Below, one piece after another: positions 56,611-64,000 of a stretch of DNA of 64,000 nucleotides. The notes under the pieces were generated by a model. That model worked only from the letters and a program-made list of their open reading frames with translations. It was not told the DNA's origin and made no database searches. Position numbers and translations under genes: made by a program. Position 1 is the stretch's first letter. Every line of letters begins with the position of its first letter. Source of the DNA: a virus. Location: IMG/VR virus record IMGVR_UViG_3300025767_001103, positions 21,751 to 85,750 of that record. The stretch is one strand, 5' to 3'.

Positions 56611-57864
56611 TTAGTTTAAGTCTACCCAAGCACTACCTGTGTAACCTTGGAACTTAGTACCTGTTGTATTAAACACCATCATACCTGCTGTCGGGGTTGG
56701 AATAGCTGCATCACGTGCTGCATCGTCTGCATACACTCCAGGAGTAATAGCACCCGGTGCTTTAAACTCACCATTGCCATAAAAGTCGAAACTGGAAGTG
56801 CTAGTGCCGCCGGCGCTTACAAGAAGAGATGTAAGAGAATTAGGAGATGTGTCAGTTATTACAGCATCAGACATCAAGCGAGAAGCCATTATAGTTGTTG
56901 CTTTACCAAAGCCAGCTGCATTGTCCCAAGCAGATATTTTCCAACCGCCTATTATGTCATTAGCTGCTACTGATAGCGGAGTATCAATTGTTCCTTTAAC
57001 AGATAGAAATTCTGTATAAGGAAACCCACCGGGTGAACCGTTAGTAACAGTTGTAATCTGAACTGGTGTTCTGTTCTGGCTATTTAAAATAATAGTTTCA
57101 CCACTATTATTTGAGTTAATTACGCTTGTATTAACAACTTCTGTTGTTACTGTATTACTAATTGCGTCAACTATTAGTGTACTATCATCGCCGAACACAC
57201 TACCTTTTAGATCACCGATTACAGCACCTTCTACTGTGCCAGTTAAATCACCAACAAAACCAAAATTTGCTGTAATCTCGTTACCGACAATATTGTTATT
57301 GTCAGTATTAATCATTATAGTACTGTCATCGCCTACAATATTAATTTTATAATTTTGTTGTTCGTTGAACAAATCTACAGTTGCTACAGCAACAAAATGG
57401 TTACCATTAAACTGTAATATATCACCGGCTTCAGCAGGGTTACTCGTTAAAAACACATCAGTTAAATCATCTAATGAAAGAGCACTAAGTCCTGGAACTG
57501 CTACTGATTCCCATTTGCTAGTAACATTATTAAACGATAGCACCTCGCCGCCAGCTGCTCCTGTTAAATCAGTATCAGTAAGTGCATCTAATGTAGATCC
57601 ACCAGCAATTGATGGTTCCCATTTGTTAGTGCCTGCGTTAAATTTTAGTACATCGTTATTAGTTGCACCTGTTAAATCAGTGTCAGTAAGTGCATCTAAC
57701 GTAGATGAACCGGATCCTGCGCCCCCGGTAACTAATGTTCCACCAGCAGTTGTACCGTCACCTATGTAGAGTAACTTGGTATCAGTGGTGTAGATTAGTT
57801 CACCACTTACGGGTGTTATTAGCAAGCGCTCTGCATCTGTGCCGCGTCTTAGACGTAATGCCAT
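56611..57864 (-). CDS. Tail fibre-like protein with Mtd-type N-terminal domain
   Basis: A 417-residue protein. It starts LRLRRGTDAERLLITP and contains GELIYTTDTKLLYIGDG, the small N-terminal domain of Mtd-like adhesins. Residues 54-125 are two 36-residue repeats (STLDALTDTDLTGA...KWE), with a third, diverged unit after. The rest is beta-rich and ends PTAGMMVFNTTGTKFQGYTG, a common tip. It has a late promoter and an AGGAG site. Its position at the far end of the cassette parallels the fibre genes at the near end. Confidence 0.8.
   Translation of the reverse strand: MALRLRRGTDAERLLITPVSGELIYTTDTKLLYIGDGTTAGGTLVTGGAGSGSSTLDALTDTDLTGATNNDVLKFNAGTNKWEPSIAGGSTLDALTDTDLTGAAGGEVLSFNNVTSKWESVAVPGLSALSLDDLTDVFLTSNPAEAGDILQFNGNHFVAVATVDLFNEQQNYKINIVGDDSTIMINTDNNNIVGNEITANFGFVGDLTGTVEGAVIGDLKGSVFGDDSTLIVDAISNTVTTEVVNTSVINSNNSGETIILNSQNRTPVQITTVTNGSPGGFPYTEFLSVKGTIDTPLSVAANDIIGGWKISAWDNAAGFGKATTIMASRLMSDAVITDTSPNSLTSLLVSAGGTSTSSFDFYGNGEFKAPGAITPGVYADDAARDAAIPTPTAGMMVFNTTGTKFQGYTGSAWVDLN
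57490..57705 (-). repeat. Two 108-bp tandem repeats in the fibre gene
   Basis: The repeats encode 36-residue units beginning STLDALTDTDLTG. The 39-bp stretches at 57560-57598 and 57668-57706 are nearly identical and exactly 108 bp apart. Confidence 0.85.
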
Positions 57865-57893
57865 GTATATACTCCTAGAATATCTATTATTAG

Positions 57894-57901
57894 TATTTAT
57901 A
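57894..57901 (-). promoter_or_regulatory. T4 late promoter box, exact TATAAATA (minus strand)
   Basis: The minus strand reads TATAAATA about 30 bases before ATG 57864, with AGGAGT in between. It is the promoter expected for a late virion protein. Confidence 0.65.
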
Positions 57902-57924
57902 CATTTTTAAAGATTACCTGGAAT

Positions 57925-58242
57925 CTATTTGCGCTTTTTCATAAAACTTTTGGTTCTATTTTTAACATCAGCGACAACTTTGGATGTATTTAATCGAAAA
58001 TCGACGTGTGATATTTCGTCGTTGTATTGCTCTAAAAATGTCTCTAAACTTTCTTCGACTTTTGAAACATCGCCGCCATCTTGTCGTGTCTGTTTGTCCA
58101 TATCAATTTGCCAAACCTTCCCATCTTTAAAATATACATGTATATTATGTATATACTCGATGGGAACGGCTTTAATTTCAACGTCTTTAAATACTTCAGG
58201 CCAATGTTTAATCACCTCAGGGGGGAGTTTATTTTTAGGCAC
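57925..58242 (-). CDS. Conserved small phage protein
   Basis: A 105-residue protein starting with GTG 58242 (8-nt overlap with the gene upstream). It is acidic with a basic C-terminus (RTKSFMKKRK). The N-terminus PKNKLPPEVIKHWPEVFKD and the VYFKDGKVWQIDM strand are of a type I recognise among T4-like marine phages, function not known. It is cotranscribed with the virion-associated protein upstream. Confidence 0.6.
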   Translation of the reverse strand: MPKNKLPPEVIKHWPEVFKDVEIKAVPIEYIHNIHVYFKDGKVWQIDMDKQTRQDGGDVSKVEESLETFLEQYNDEISHVDFRLNTSKVVADVKNRTKSFMKKRK

Positions 58243-58870
58243 TTGCAGCAGTCTTTTTAATAACAGCTTTCTTTTTAGTTGGAACTAATTCTTCGGCTTG
58301 TCTACGTAATTCAGCTGCTTCTTTACTCAAGCGATCTGCATCACTGCGGAATTTTTTAGCAAGTGCTTCGTCAGTGATTACGCCATCGTCTGCGACAGGG
58401 GCTACACTAGGAGCAGCCGCAGCCATTTCACTAGCAGTCATTTTTGGATCATTAGATCCTATTGGTGCCTTAGTTTGTCCACTAGCACTTTTAACAGCTA
58501 AATCATTAACTGTAACTCCGCGCTGTTGTGCAATAGCTTCGTTAAGATCACTCAACCTGATACTAGTATTCTGATTAGGAATCATTTCAATTTCTGCGGT
58601 TTTAACTTTAACCATCTTGCCTGTTGTGTGGAAACGTGCAAGCATGTTACTACCGTCTGATAGTTGTGTACGCATCATAACAGTTGCTAGGTCATCTGCT
58701 TCTTGTCCTGCCGCAGATTCGACTAACTTGATTAGTGAATCGTGATCACCGGCTTCTAAGTTTTCAGTTGTTACTACAACACAATGATCTGGATCACCGG
58801 GTAATACTTTATACGCAACAATTACTCTACGCTTGTTGTTAGCCATACGGCCTACATGTTTAAGTGCCAT
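58235..58870 (-). CDS. Virion-associated protein
   Basis: A 211-residue protein from ATG 58870 (AAGGAG upstream); the in-frame ATG at 58903 lies inside the previous gene and lacks a site. The N-terminus MALKHVGRMANNKRRVIVAYKV and the LIKLVESAAGQEA core look like conserved structural proteins of T4-like marine phages, but I can only recall this and cannot verify it. The C-terminal third is a Lys/Ala-rich helix. Expression from the late box at 59149 fits a late role. Confidence 0.6.
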   Translation of the reverse strand: MALKHVGRMANNKRRVIVAYKVLPGDPDHCVVVTTENLEAGDHDSLIKLVESAAGQEADDLATVMMRTQLSDGSNMLARFHTTGKMVKVKTAEIEMIPNQNTSIRLSDLNEAIAQQRGVTVNDLAVKSASGQTKAPIGSNDPKMTASEMAAAAPSVAPVADDGVITDEALAKKFRSDADRLSKEAAELRRQAEELVPTKKKAVIKKTAASA

Positions 58871-58871
58871 T

Positions 58872-59114
58872 TTATGCTCCTTGTGCAGGTTGCTGTTGTG
58901 CAACGGCTGCTAAAAATGTTTCTAGTTTGTTGTAAGTTTGTCCTACAGTCATCATCTCGTTAGGCTTAAAAGCGCCACGTTGACTTGCAACATCGATAAT
59001 GCTCTTTAGTGCTTGTAAGTCCTGTACTGTTAGATCAGGTCCTTGTGCTTCACTAGGGCCAGGTGTCGCCGCTGCTTCCGTTACAGTTGCTTCGACAGTT
59101 TTATCTTCGCTCAT
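58872..59114 (-). CDS. Small Ala-rich phage protein
   Basis: An 80-residue protein. An N-terminal acidic, disordered segment (DKTVEATVTEAAATPGPSE) is followed by a helical pair (LQALKSIIDVAS, TYNKLETFLAAVAQQQ). AAGGAG lies before the ATG and a late box 35 bases upstream. Function unknown; it is cotranscribed with the virion-associated protein. Confidence 0.6.
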   Translation of the reverse strand: MSEDKTVEATVTEAAATPGPSEAQGPDLTVQDLQALKSIIDVASQRGAFKPNEMMTVGQTYNKLETFLAAVAQQQPAQGA

Positions 59115-59148
59115 AATTTTCTCCTTGTTATAGTATATATGCGTACTT

Positions 59149-59155
59149 TATTTAT
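59149..59155 (-). promoter_or_regulatory. T4-type late promoter box ATAAATA (minus strand)
   Basis: The minus strand reads ATAAATA about 35 bases before ATG 59114. It overlaps the stop codon of the gene at 59152. Confidence 0.55.
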
Positions 59156-59433
59156 TTGTACTTTAAATGTGGACATGCTAACATGAAATAACTCATATCT
59201 TTTGTCTCTTCAAACCCAACAGTTAATACTTGTACTAACTTATTTTCGCTGTCTAGGCTTACGTTCTTACCAGCATAAAATCTATGCTTTAGATGTTGTC
59301 TAATCCACTTAACTAAACTTTCTTCTAAATTGTAAGTCATAGGTAAGTTAACGTACTCGAAGTGAGGCGGCGCTGATTTAACTTGCCTCACTTCAAATAC
59401 ATTTAATGGATTAGGTGTTCTATTTTTTATCAT
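59152..59433 (-). CDS. Hypothetical protein after the VWA gene
   Basis: A 93-residue protein overlapping the VWA gene by 4 nt (ATGA), so it is translationally coupled to it. It is basic, with helical KWIRQHLKHRFYAGK. No recognised motif. It may be an accessory factor of the MoxR/VWA system. Confidence 0.55.
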   Translation of the reverse strand: MIKNRTPNPLNVFEVRQVKSAPPHFEYVNLPMTYNLEESLVKWIRQHLKHRFYAGKNVSLDSENKLVQVLTVGFEETKDMSYFMLACPHLKYK

Positions 59434-60740
59434 GCAGCCGCATCGTAGTGTACTGAGGTACCAAACGGTCCTTCCAAGTTTTTATCTCTATTCGAGTGGA
59501 TAACAAACACTGTGTCGCAATAGTCTGGATCACCCCAGCTATCCCAAGCATAGCCATCTGTAAACATAATGAGCTTCTTAGGAACATAGTCTTGTTCTTT
59601 CATGTATGTCCAGTTAGCCATAAAGTCAGTACCGCCGCCGCCCATCAGTTGATAGTCCAGCAAGTCCTTGCCATCGTTTGCAGCAAAATCTTCTTCATTG
59701 TATACGTCTGTGTCAAAGCACCATACTTTAATATTATAATCTGGAAACTCTTCCATGATGCCTTTGACTTCGCCTAGAAAGTCTTTGCCTTGTACTTCGC
59801 CAATTGATCCACTCATGTCTATGCAAACTGCAACATCGATAGTATCTTGGAAGTCCATGCTAGGTAAAACTGCGCCGCTCATTTGTCCTTTTCGTGAAGG
59901 ACGACTAAAGGTATAATCACTTCTAATTGAACTTTGTACTGACTGACGAATAATTTCTCGCCAGTTCATCTTAGGCTCAGTAAGTTCTTTGATCATACGT
60001 GCAACAGCACCAGGAACATTACCTGCCCCTGCGCTCTGTGCCGCCGAAATCATGTTTTCTTTGATCTCGTCTTTGATCTGCTTCATATCTTCTTTAGAAT
60101 ATTTAGGCTTGCGTTTACTTGTAGCGTTGCCGTTGCCATCTTCGCCATCTTCGCTGTCACTGCTGCCTTCGTTGTCACTGTCCATGTCTAGGTGCTCGTC
60201 TAGCATTTCGCCAAGTTGCTTTAAGTACTCTTCACCGTTCTTTTTAGCTTCTTCGTAGACGTCGTCGTATACTTCTTCGCTTGTCCATCCTTCGTATTTA
60301 AAGTCTTGATAGCAGTCTACAATGCTTGGAATTTGTCCAATACGGTCACGTACTAGTGTATTGTTTACAATATAGTCTGCGCTAATGTTATAAATCATAG
60401 GATTACGATCTTCTCTGCGTCCTAGATGATCAAATACCATATGCAAAATTTCGTGTGCAACAACGAACTCAATTTCTTTATTGTTCATTGCATTAAAAAA
60501 TTGTGTGTTGTAGTACAAGCTACGACCATCCACTGCGGCAGTACCTAGCCAATCATCGGCAGCAACAATCTTTAAACGTGTAGCCATGTTGCCAAAGAAA
60601 GGATGACGCAATAGCAACCCAATACGTGCCGTAATAATACGGTCCATAACTTCTACACGCATCTCTTCTAATGCTTCAGGTGTAATATCTGGGTCCGGAG
60701 TAAAGTTTTTTAGTTTACTTTGTGTATCTTTAGTAGCCAT
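59430..60740 (-). CDS. VWA-domain metallopeptidase-like protein (DUF2201-type)
   Basis: A 436-residue protein. Residues 96-100 are HEILH, a zincin-type HExxH. An acidic, low-complexity linker spans 180-210 (SDNEGSSDSEDGEDG). A VWA domain starts about residue 300, with D308-M-S310-G-S312 as the MIDAS metal site. Partner of the MoxR ATPase upstream, as in chelatase-like systems that remodel protein complexes. It has its own sigma-70 promoter. Confidence 0.8.
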   Translation of the reverse strand: MATKDTQSKLKNFTPDPDITPEALEEMRVEVMDRIITARIGLLLRHPFFGNMATRLKIVAADDWLGTAAVDGRSLYYNTQFFNAMNNKEIEFVVAHEILHMVFDHLGRREDRNPMIYNISADYIVNNTLVRDRIGQIPSIVDCYQDFKYEGWTSEEVYDDVYEEAKKNGEEYLKQLGEMLDEHLDMDSDNEGSSDSEDGEDGNGNATSKRKPKYSKEDMKQIKDEIKENMISAAQSAGAGNVPGAVARMIKELTEPKMNWREIIRQSVQSSIRSDYTFSRPSRKGQMSGAVLPSMDFQDTIDVAVCIDMSGSIGEVQGKDFLGEVKGIMEEFPDYNIKVWCFDTDVYNEEDFAANDGKDLLDYQLMGGGGTDFMANWTYMKEQDYVPKKLIMFTDGYAWDSWGDPDYCDTVFVIHSNRDKNLEGPFGTSVHYDAAA

Positions 60741-60768
60741 CGCATTACCCTTTTGTTAACTTATACAT

Positions 60769-60796
60769 ACAGTATAGCACCGAAATGCTATACTGT
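60769..60796 (-). repeat. 11-bp perfect inverted repeat with UUCG loop
   Basis: Arms ACAGTATAGCA and TGCTATACTGT (60769-60779, 60786-60796) with a 6-base loop. The minus-strand RNA would form an 11-bp stem plus a U-G pair closing a UUCG loop. It overlaps the promoter at 60771-60799. Confidence 0.85.
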
Positions 60797-60799
60797 CAA
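60771..60799 (-). promoter_or_regulatory. Consensus sigma-70 promoter overlapped by a palindrome
   Basis: On the minus strand TTGACA (60799-60794) and TATACT (60776-60771) are separated by 17 bases. The 11-bp inverted repeat spans both elements, as an operator would. The start would be ~60764, with AAAGGG before ATG 60740. Confidence 0.75.
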
Positions 60800-60810
60800 C
60801 CATTATTATA

Positions 60811-61896
60811 TTAAACTCCTTGAGCAGCCTTAATATACTTGCCATAACGCTCGTGGAATTCATCAAAACATTCAACTTCGTCTGGATCAATTGGAAGACC
60901 GTATTGTGTAAGTGCAAGTTTAATGCCCATAACAACAAGTTCAGTATCAAAATTGTCCATTGAAAAGCGCAAGAAGTTGTTCACTTTGTCATCGAACTTC
61001 TTATCGCCATTGTCGCATGCTTCTTTAAGCTCGTAGCACAACGACACAGTCAAAGAGTACATAGCACTAATCTCTTTAGACTTCATTTCTTTTACTTTGC
61101 CTGCAAGAATGTCAGTTGGGTTAGGCATGCTAGACGCAACTTTGCGGTGTGCCATAAACTTAACAGCAAGACCTTCGCCTACTGCACCTGCTACAAGATC
61201 TGTAGTAGTATTGTCGTCTAGATCATCTTCTAGCAATTCGCTAACAAAACTCCAGCTACGTGGAGTAGCAAACGAGCGGCTTGGACTTTTGGGATCAAAG
61301 TCATACAAGTCTTTTTTGCTAAATGTCAGGTACCCAACTACATCTGTGTGTATTTTATTAGTTACACTCCATTGGAACCAGTCATCAAAGTTAACAGCAA
61401 GTTCTAAGTGGATAAAGCGGTTAGCCAACGGAGCAGGCATACGATATGTAACGCCCTTGTCTGCTTCACGGTTACCTGCCGCAACAATCATAACATTGTC
61501 TGGCAATTTGTACTGTCCTACACGGCGGTTAAGAATAAGCTGATATGCTGCCGCTTGCACACTAGGCGCCGCCGAGTTCATTTCGTCTAAGAAAAGTACA
61601 ATGTTGTCATACTGTGCCGCAAACTCTTCGCTCGGAAGTTCACTAGGTGCGCCCCACACCATTGTACCTGAGTTGCTGTCGAAGTAGGGAATACCTTTAA
61701 TATCTGTAGGTTCCCAAAGCGACAAACGAATGTCGATTAAGTGTGAATTGGAAAAGCCGTCAGTAATCTGACGTACAATGTCTGATTTACCAATACCTGG
61801 AGGACCCCATAGGAAGATTGGTCGCTTCTTTTTAAGAGCATGTTTGATGCTTGCTTTTGCGCTATTTGGACTAACTGTGCGAGTTGACGTATCCAT
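60811..61896 (-). CDS. MoxR-type AAA ATPase
   Basis: A 361-residue protein. Walker A is GPPGIGKS (31-38) and Walker B is IVLFLDEMNS (99-108), followed by the sensor region MIVAAGNRE. MoxR AAA proteins act as chaperones with VWA partners, here the gene just downstream. AGAGGGA precedes the ATG, and it has its own sigma-70 promoter. Confidence 0.85.
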   Translation of the reverse strand: MDTSTRTVSPNSAKASIKHALKKKRPIFLWGPPGIGKSDIVRQITDGFSNSHLIDIRLSLWEPTDIKGIPYFDSNSGTMVWGAPSELPSEEFAAQYDNIVLFLDEMNSAAPSVQAAAYQLILNRRVGQYKLPDNVMIVAAGNREADKGVTYRMPAPLANRFIHLELAVNFDDWFQWSVTNKIHTDVVGYLTFSKKDLYDFDPKSPSRSFATPRSWSFVSELLEDDLDDNTTTDLVAGAVGEGLAVKFMAHRKVASSMPNPTDILAGKVKEMKSKEISAMYSLTVSLCYELKEACDNGDKKFDDKVNNFLRFSMDNFDTELVVMGIKLALTQYGLPIDPDEVECFDEFHERYGKYIKAAQGV

Positions 61897-61942
61897 AATG
61901 TATTCCCTCTTTGTTTCAGTGCATTATTTAAACTATACATAT

Positions 61943-61970
61943 ATAATAACACATTTACAGTATTTGTCAA
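61943..61970 (-). promoter_or_regulatory. Sigma-70 promoter of the MoxR gene
   Basis: On the minus strand TTGACA (61970-61965) and TATTAT (61948-61943) are separated by 16 bases. The start is near 61936, giving a ~40-base leader with AGAGGGA before ATG 61896. Confidence 0.65.
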
Positions 61971-62008
61971 CTATTTTTTAAAAAAAGAACCTGTTTAAAA
62001 ACAATAAC

Positions 62009-62392
62009 TTAGGATTTTTTTTGCCTAGTAACTGCTTTTGTTAACCCATATTTGCGCAAATCGCCACTAAAAAGAGTGAGTTCAACTGCTTTCTTTTCGT
62101 TTGTTACAACAATACTTCTATTAGTTAGATAGTATGGACAGTCAATAAACTTGTCAAGATGAATGATTACTTGAGTAGATAATGGCACATCTCTCGGATA
62201 TGGTATGTCATATGTTGTCAAGTCTATTAGAGTTAGTACATCGAATCCTGCTTCTGTTAAACGCAATCCGCCTTCGCCCTTTTCTCTATTGTTTTTCCAC
62301 CATAGAGGCATATATTCTGCAACAGTAATATCGTTAGTGCTTTTACCGAGTTCTTTTAAAAAGAGCTTAGTATAAGTCTCTTTCCAGTTCAT
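62009..62392 (-). CDS. Conserved small phage protein
   Basis: A 127-residue protein overlapping the upstream gene by 4 nt (ATGA). It has a helical N-terminus (LFLKELGKSTNDITVAEYMPLWW) and a beta C-terminal half. Of a type I recognise from T4-like marine phages, function not known. Confidence 0.55.
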   Translation of the reverse strand: MNWKETYTKLFLKELGKSTNDITVAEYMPLWWKNNREKGEGGLRLTEAGFDVLTLIDLTTYDIPYPRDVPLSTQVIIHLDKFIDCPYYLTNRSIVVTNEKKAVELTLFSGDLRKYGLTKAVTRQKKS

Positions 62393-62679
62393 TCTTCTAT
62401 AACCAATTCACCATCAGTAAGTTTATATACTGTAAAGTCTTGGCACTTAAACATTTCGTTTAATTTTTTAGCAAGATTGTGTGCATGCCCTGGATTAGAG
62501 AAACTAACTTTCTTATATTTAGGACCGGGATAATTTGTAAGTGCATTTGCACTTTTAAGGTTAAACGGTTTCTCTTTATAAAACACAGCCCAAATAGCAT
62601 CTGCTTCTAATACTTGTTCGCTTTTATAGGTCTTACTATTAATGTTTTCTAAAATAACTGTTGGCTTTGGTCTGCTCAT
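62389..62679 (-). CDS. Small hypothetical phage protein
   Basis: A 96-residue protein with an AAAGGA site and a late box 31 bases upstream. Basic, beta-rich (VYKLTDGELVIEE at the end). No recognised motif. Confidence 0.55.
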   Translation of the reverse strand: MSRPKPTVILENINSKTYKSEQVLEADAIWAVFYKEKPFNLKSANALTNYPGPKYKKVSFSNPGHAHNLAKKLNEMFKCQDFTVYKLTDGELVIEE

Positions 62680-62709
62680 ATGCGTAATCCTTTTAATTAA
62701 CTACGCATA

Positions 62710-62716
62710 TATTTAT
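62710..62716 (-). promoter_or_regulatory. T4-type late promoter box ATAAATA (minus strand)
   Basis: The minus strand reads ATAAATA 31 bases before ATG 62679, in the 60-base gap after the gene ending at 62740. Confidence 0.55.
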
Positions 62717-62739
62717 CTTTTTAAAAGTTATCTACGCAC

Positions 62740-62997
62740 TTAAAATTTAGAACCGCCATCTAAATTAATTTGAATAACTTCATCGTCATTGGTCTTAGAC
62801 TGTGCAACTAATAGTTCAAGATCACCGTGTAAGCGACTCATAACACTACCCAGTGTAAATGCTAGAGTCTTTGCAGTAGTAATGTCTAGCTTAACTTCTC
62901 TCGCACGACTTTGTTCAGCAGCCTTTACAGCATTAAAAAACTGCTGTAAAGGGATAGTGTTTAATGGTTCAAGATTTGACACGTCGAAGCTCCTCAC
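62740..62997 (-). CDS. Conserved small phage protein
   Basis: An 85-residue protein overlapping the upstream gene by 29 nt. Helical (LQQFFNAVKAAEQSRAREV, SVMSRLHGDLELLV). Function not known. Confidence 0.5.
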   Translation of the reverse strand: MRSFDVSNLEPLNTIPLQQFFNAVKAAEQSRAREVKLDITTAKTLAFTLGSVMSRLHGDLELLVAQSKTNDDEVIQINLDGGSKF

Positions 62998-63445
62998 GCA
63001 TTTCTAGTTCTGTTTTAAAAGGACCTTTACTTTTATTTCGTTCAATTGTAATTAATTTAGGACAAAAACTCTTAACCCAACCTTTTTCAAATTCGATAAC
63101 ATAATATCCTGCACAGTATGCACTTTTAGACTTGTTACTTTTAGTAAATAACGGCAGTTTACGTTTTACATCGTACATTGTGTTGTGTGGTTCGACACTA
63201 GTTGGAAATCCGTGTACAACAAAATTTTTATTATTTGATTTTGTTAATTCAGGTGTTACATCTGTCCATACAATGTCCGCGCCGAACTTTTTCTTCATCT
63301 GTCTTTTATTGTCAAAGAAACAAGTTTCAATACGACTACTAAACATATAACGATCATCACTATAAGACATAGTGCCGATACGTTCTTCGTTATTTTCTAC
63401 AATCCAAAATTTATCTTTAACTACAGATTTTGCTTTTAATGTCAT
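62969..63445 (-). CDS. Hypothetical phage protein
   Basis: A 158-residue protein from ATG 63445, whose ATGA overlaps the stop of the nuclease gene. An upstream in-frame ATG (63514) lies inside that gene, and the coupled start is preferred. Basic, with several beta strands (FWIVENNEERIGTM, AYCAGYYVIEFEKGW). No recognised family. Confidence 0.55.
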   Translation of the reverse strand: MTLKAKSVVKDKFWIVENNEERIGTMSYSDDRYMFSSRIETCFFDNKRQMKKKFGADIVWTDVTPELTKSNNKNFVVHGFPTSVEPHNTMYDVKRKLPLFTKSNKSKSAYCAGYYVIEFEKGWVKSFCPKLITIERNKSKGPFKTELEMREELRRVKS

Positions 63446-64000
63446 ACAGGATACCTCGCTTGTAATGGTGCAGCATATGTCTGTGCCTGGTCTGCAATAC
63501 GTTGCATATCCCACTTAGCACAGAACTTCATAAGACGCATGCCTACTTGACTAATGTCTTTAGGCTTTGCGTGTTCTGCAATAGTGTTATTAATTATCTC
63601 TCTAATGTCTGCAGGTTGTGCAGTCAAATCACACAGTACAACATTGCGGTTATAATCATCTAGTACACGGTGTTCTACACCTTCGTGATCAGTCCAGCGT
63701 TGTAGCATCATGTTATTCCAGTTGTAGCCTTTAGTGCCTTTGTCTTCGTATGCTTCAATAAGACCAACTTTGTTCTTAGTGCCTTTCTTACGTACACCAG
63801 GATAAGCACTAAACACATTATCACTAGTATCGCCACGCATACACTTTTCAAACAACATAAAGTCAGGCTGCGGCGCAGGCTTAATCTCTTGTGTCTTCTT
63901 TTCAATAACAGGCGATCCATCGTCGTTAAAGTAGCCTTTGTCTGTAATAGTTACATTAGCAACACCATTGTATTGTTTTACGTTAGGTGCAACTAGTTGA
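63442..64000 (-). CDS. Flap-endonuclease/RNase H-like protein, 5' end outside window
   Basis: 185 residues are visible; the frame is open to the window edge, so the gene starts beyond 64000. CMRGDTSDNVFSAYPGVRKKG matches the metal-binding Asp pair and helix-turn-helix region of the 5'-3' exonuclease/RNase H (FEN) family, as in T4 RNase H. RNA-primer removal at replication forks is the known role of that family. A ~20-residue Pro/Lys-rich stretch (VIEKKTQEIKPAPQPD) precedes the motif. Confidence 0.75.
   Translation of the reverse strand, partial: QLVAPNVKQYNGVANVTITDKGYFNDDGSPVIEKKTQEIKPAPQPDFMLFEKCMRGDTSDNVFSAYPGVRKKGTKNKVGLIEAYEDKGTKGYNWNNMMLQRWTDHEGVEHRVLDDYNRNVVLCDLTAQPADIREIINNTIAEHAKPKDISQVGMRLMKFCAKWDMQRIADQAQTYAAPLQARYPV

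Noticed and set aside
58871-58903. ATG 58903 as start of the virion-associated protein
   Set aside because: AAGGAG stands before ATG 58870 and the upstream start would overlap the previous gene by 32 bases.
61971-62008. Rho-independent terminator after the gene at 62009
   Set aside because: Only a weak TGTTT/AAACA hairpin before a T-run; not convincing.
1-64000. tRNA genes, CRISPR arrays, insertion sequences
   Set aside because: No tRNA-like cloverleaf ends, regular repeat-spacer pattern or transposase motifs were noticed.

Overview
The window looks like part of the genome of a tailed phage of the T4-like marine group (cyanophage or pelagiphage type). It is AT-rich and almost fully coding, with overlapping start and stop codons and no gene-free stretch above about 120 bases. 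It carries very long tail-fibre-like proteins and T4-type late promoter boxes (TATAAATA or ATAAATA) before structural genes. At the right end are small proteins of types I recall from T4-like marine phages, a MoxR/VWA pair and the end of a flap-endonuclease/RNase H gene. There are no tRNA, photosynthesis or integration genes, so the host (cyanobacterium, SAR11 or other marine bacterium) cannot be fixed from the sequence.

Layout: (1) 1-16615, plus strand: the end of a giant virion protein, a smaller structural protein, three tail-fibre-like proteins sharing one N-terminal domain, and two tandem paralogous structural proteins. (2) 16682-56542: a roughly 40 kb accessory cassette whose strand flips nine times. 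It encodes eleven radical SAM proteins of at least five subtypes and about a dozen small Fe(II)/2-oxoglutarate-oxygenase-like or cupin proteins. It also encodes glycosyltransferase-like proteins, three SGNH hydrolases, a sugar epimerase, methyltransferases, a QueC-like PP-loop ATPase, two kinase-like proteins, a hexapeptide acyltransferase, a flavin-dependent halogenase and a stripped-down adenylate-forming ligase. (3) 56611-64000, minus strand: a repeat-containing fibre with an Mtd-type N-terminus, closed by a rho-independent terminator. Upstream of it in transcription order lie small phage genes, the VWA metallopeptidase-like protein and MoxR ATPase, more small genes and the RNase H-like nuclease that runs off the edge.

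Most genes of the accessory cassette overlap by 1-13 nt within each strand block, so each block is probably one operon. Its first gene and one internal gene have textbook host-type sigma-70 promoters (TTGACA-17-TATACT and TTGACA-17-TATAAT), whereas the tail genes have late boxes, which suggests the cassette is expressed on a different schedule. Several modules are duplicated. One is a mirror-image pair of radical SAM genes, others are glycosyltransferase-like/radical SAM and glycosyltransferase-like/SGNH pairs, and a radical SAM plus oxygenase operon is bracketed by kinase-like paralogues.

My reading, which is inference, is that the cassette is a phage-borne modification system acting on virion adhesins or on host surface glycans or peptides. 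No precursor-peptide gene was seen that would make it an ordinary RiPP cluster.
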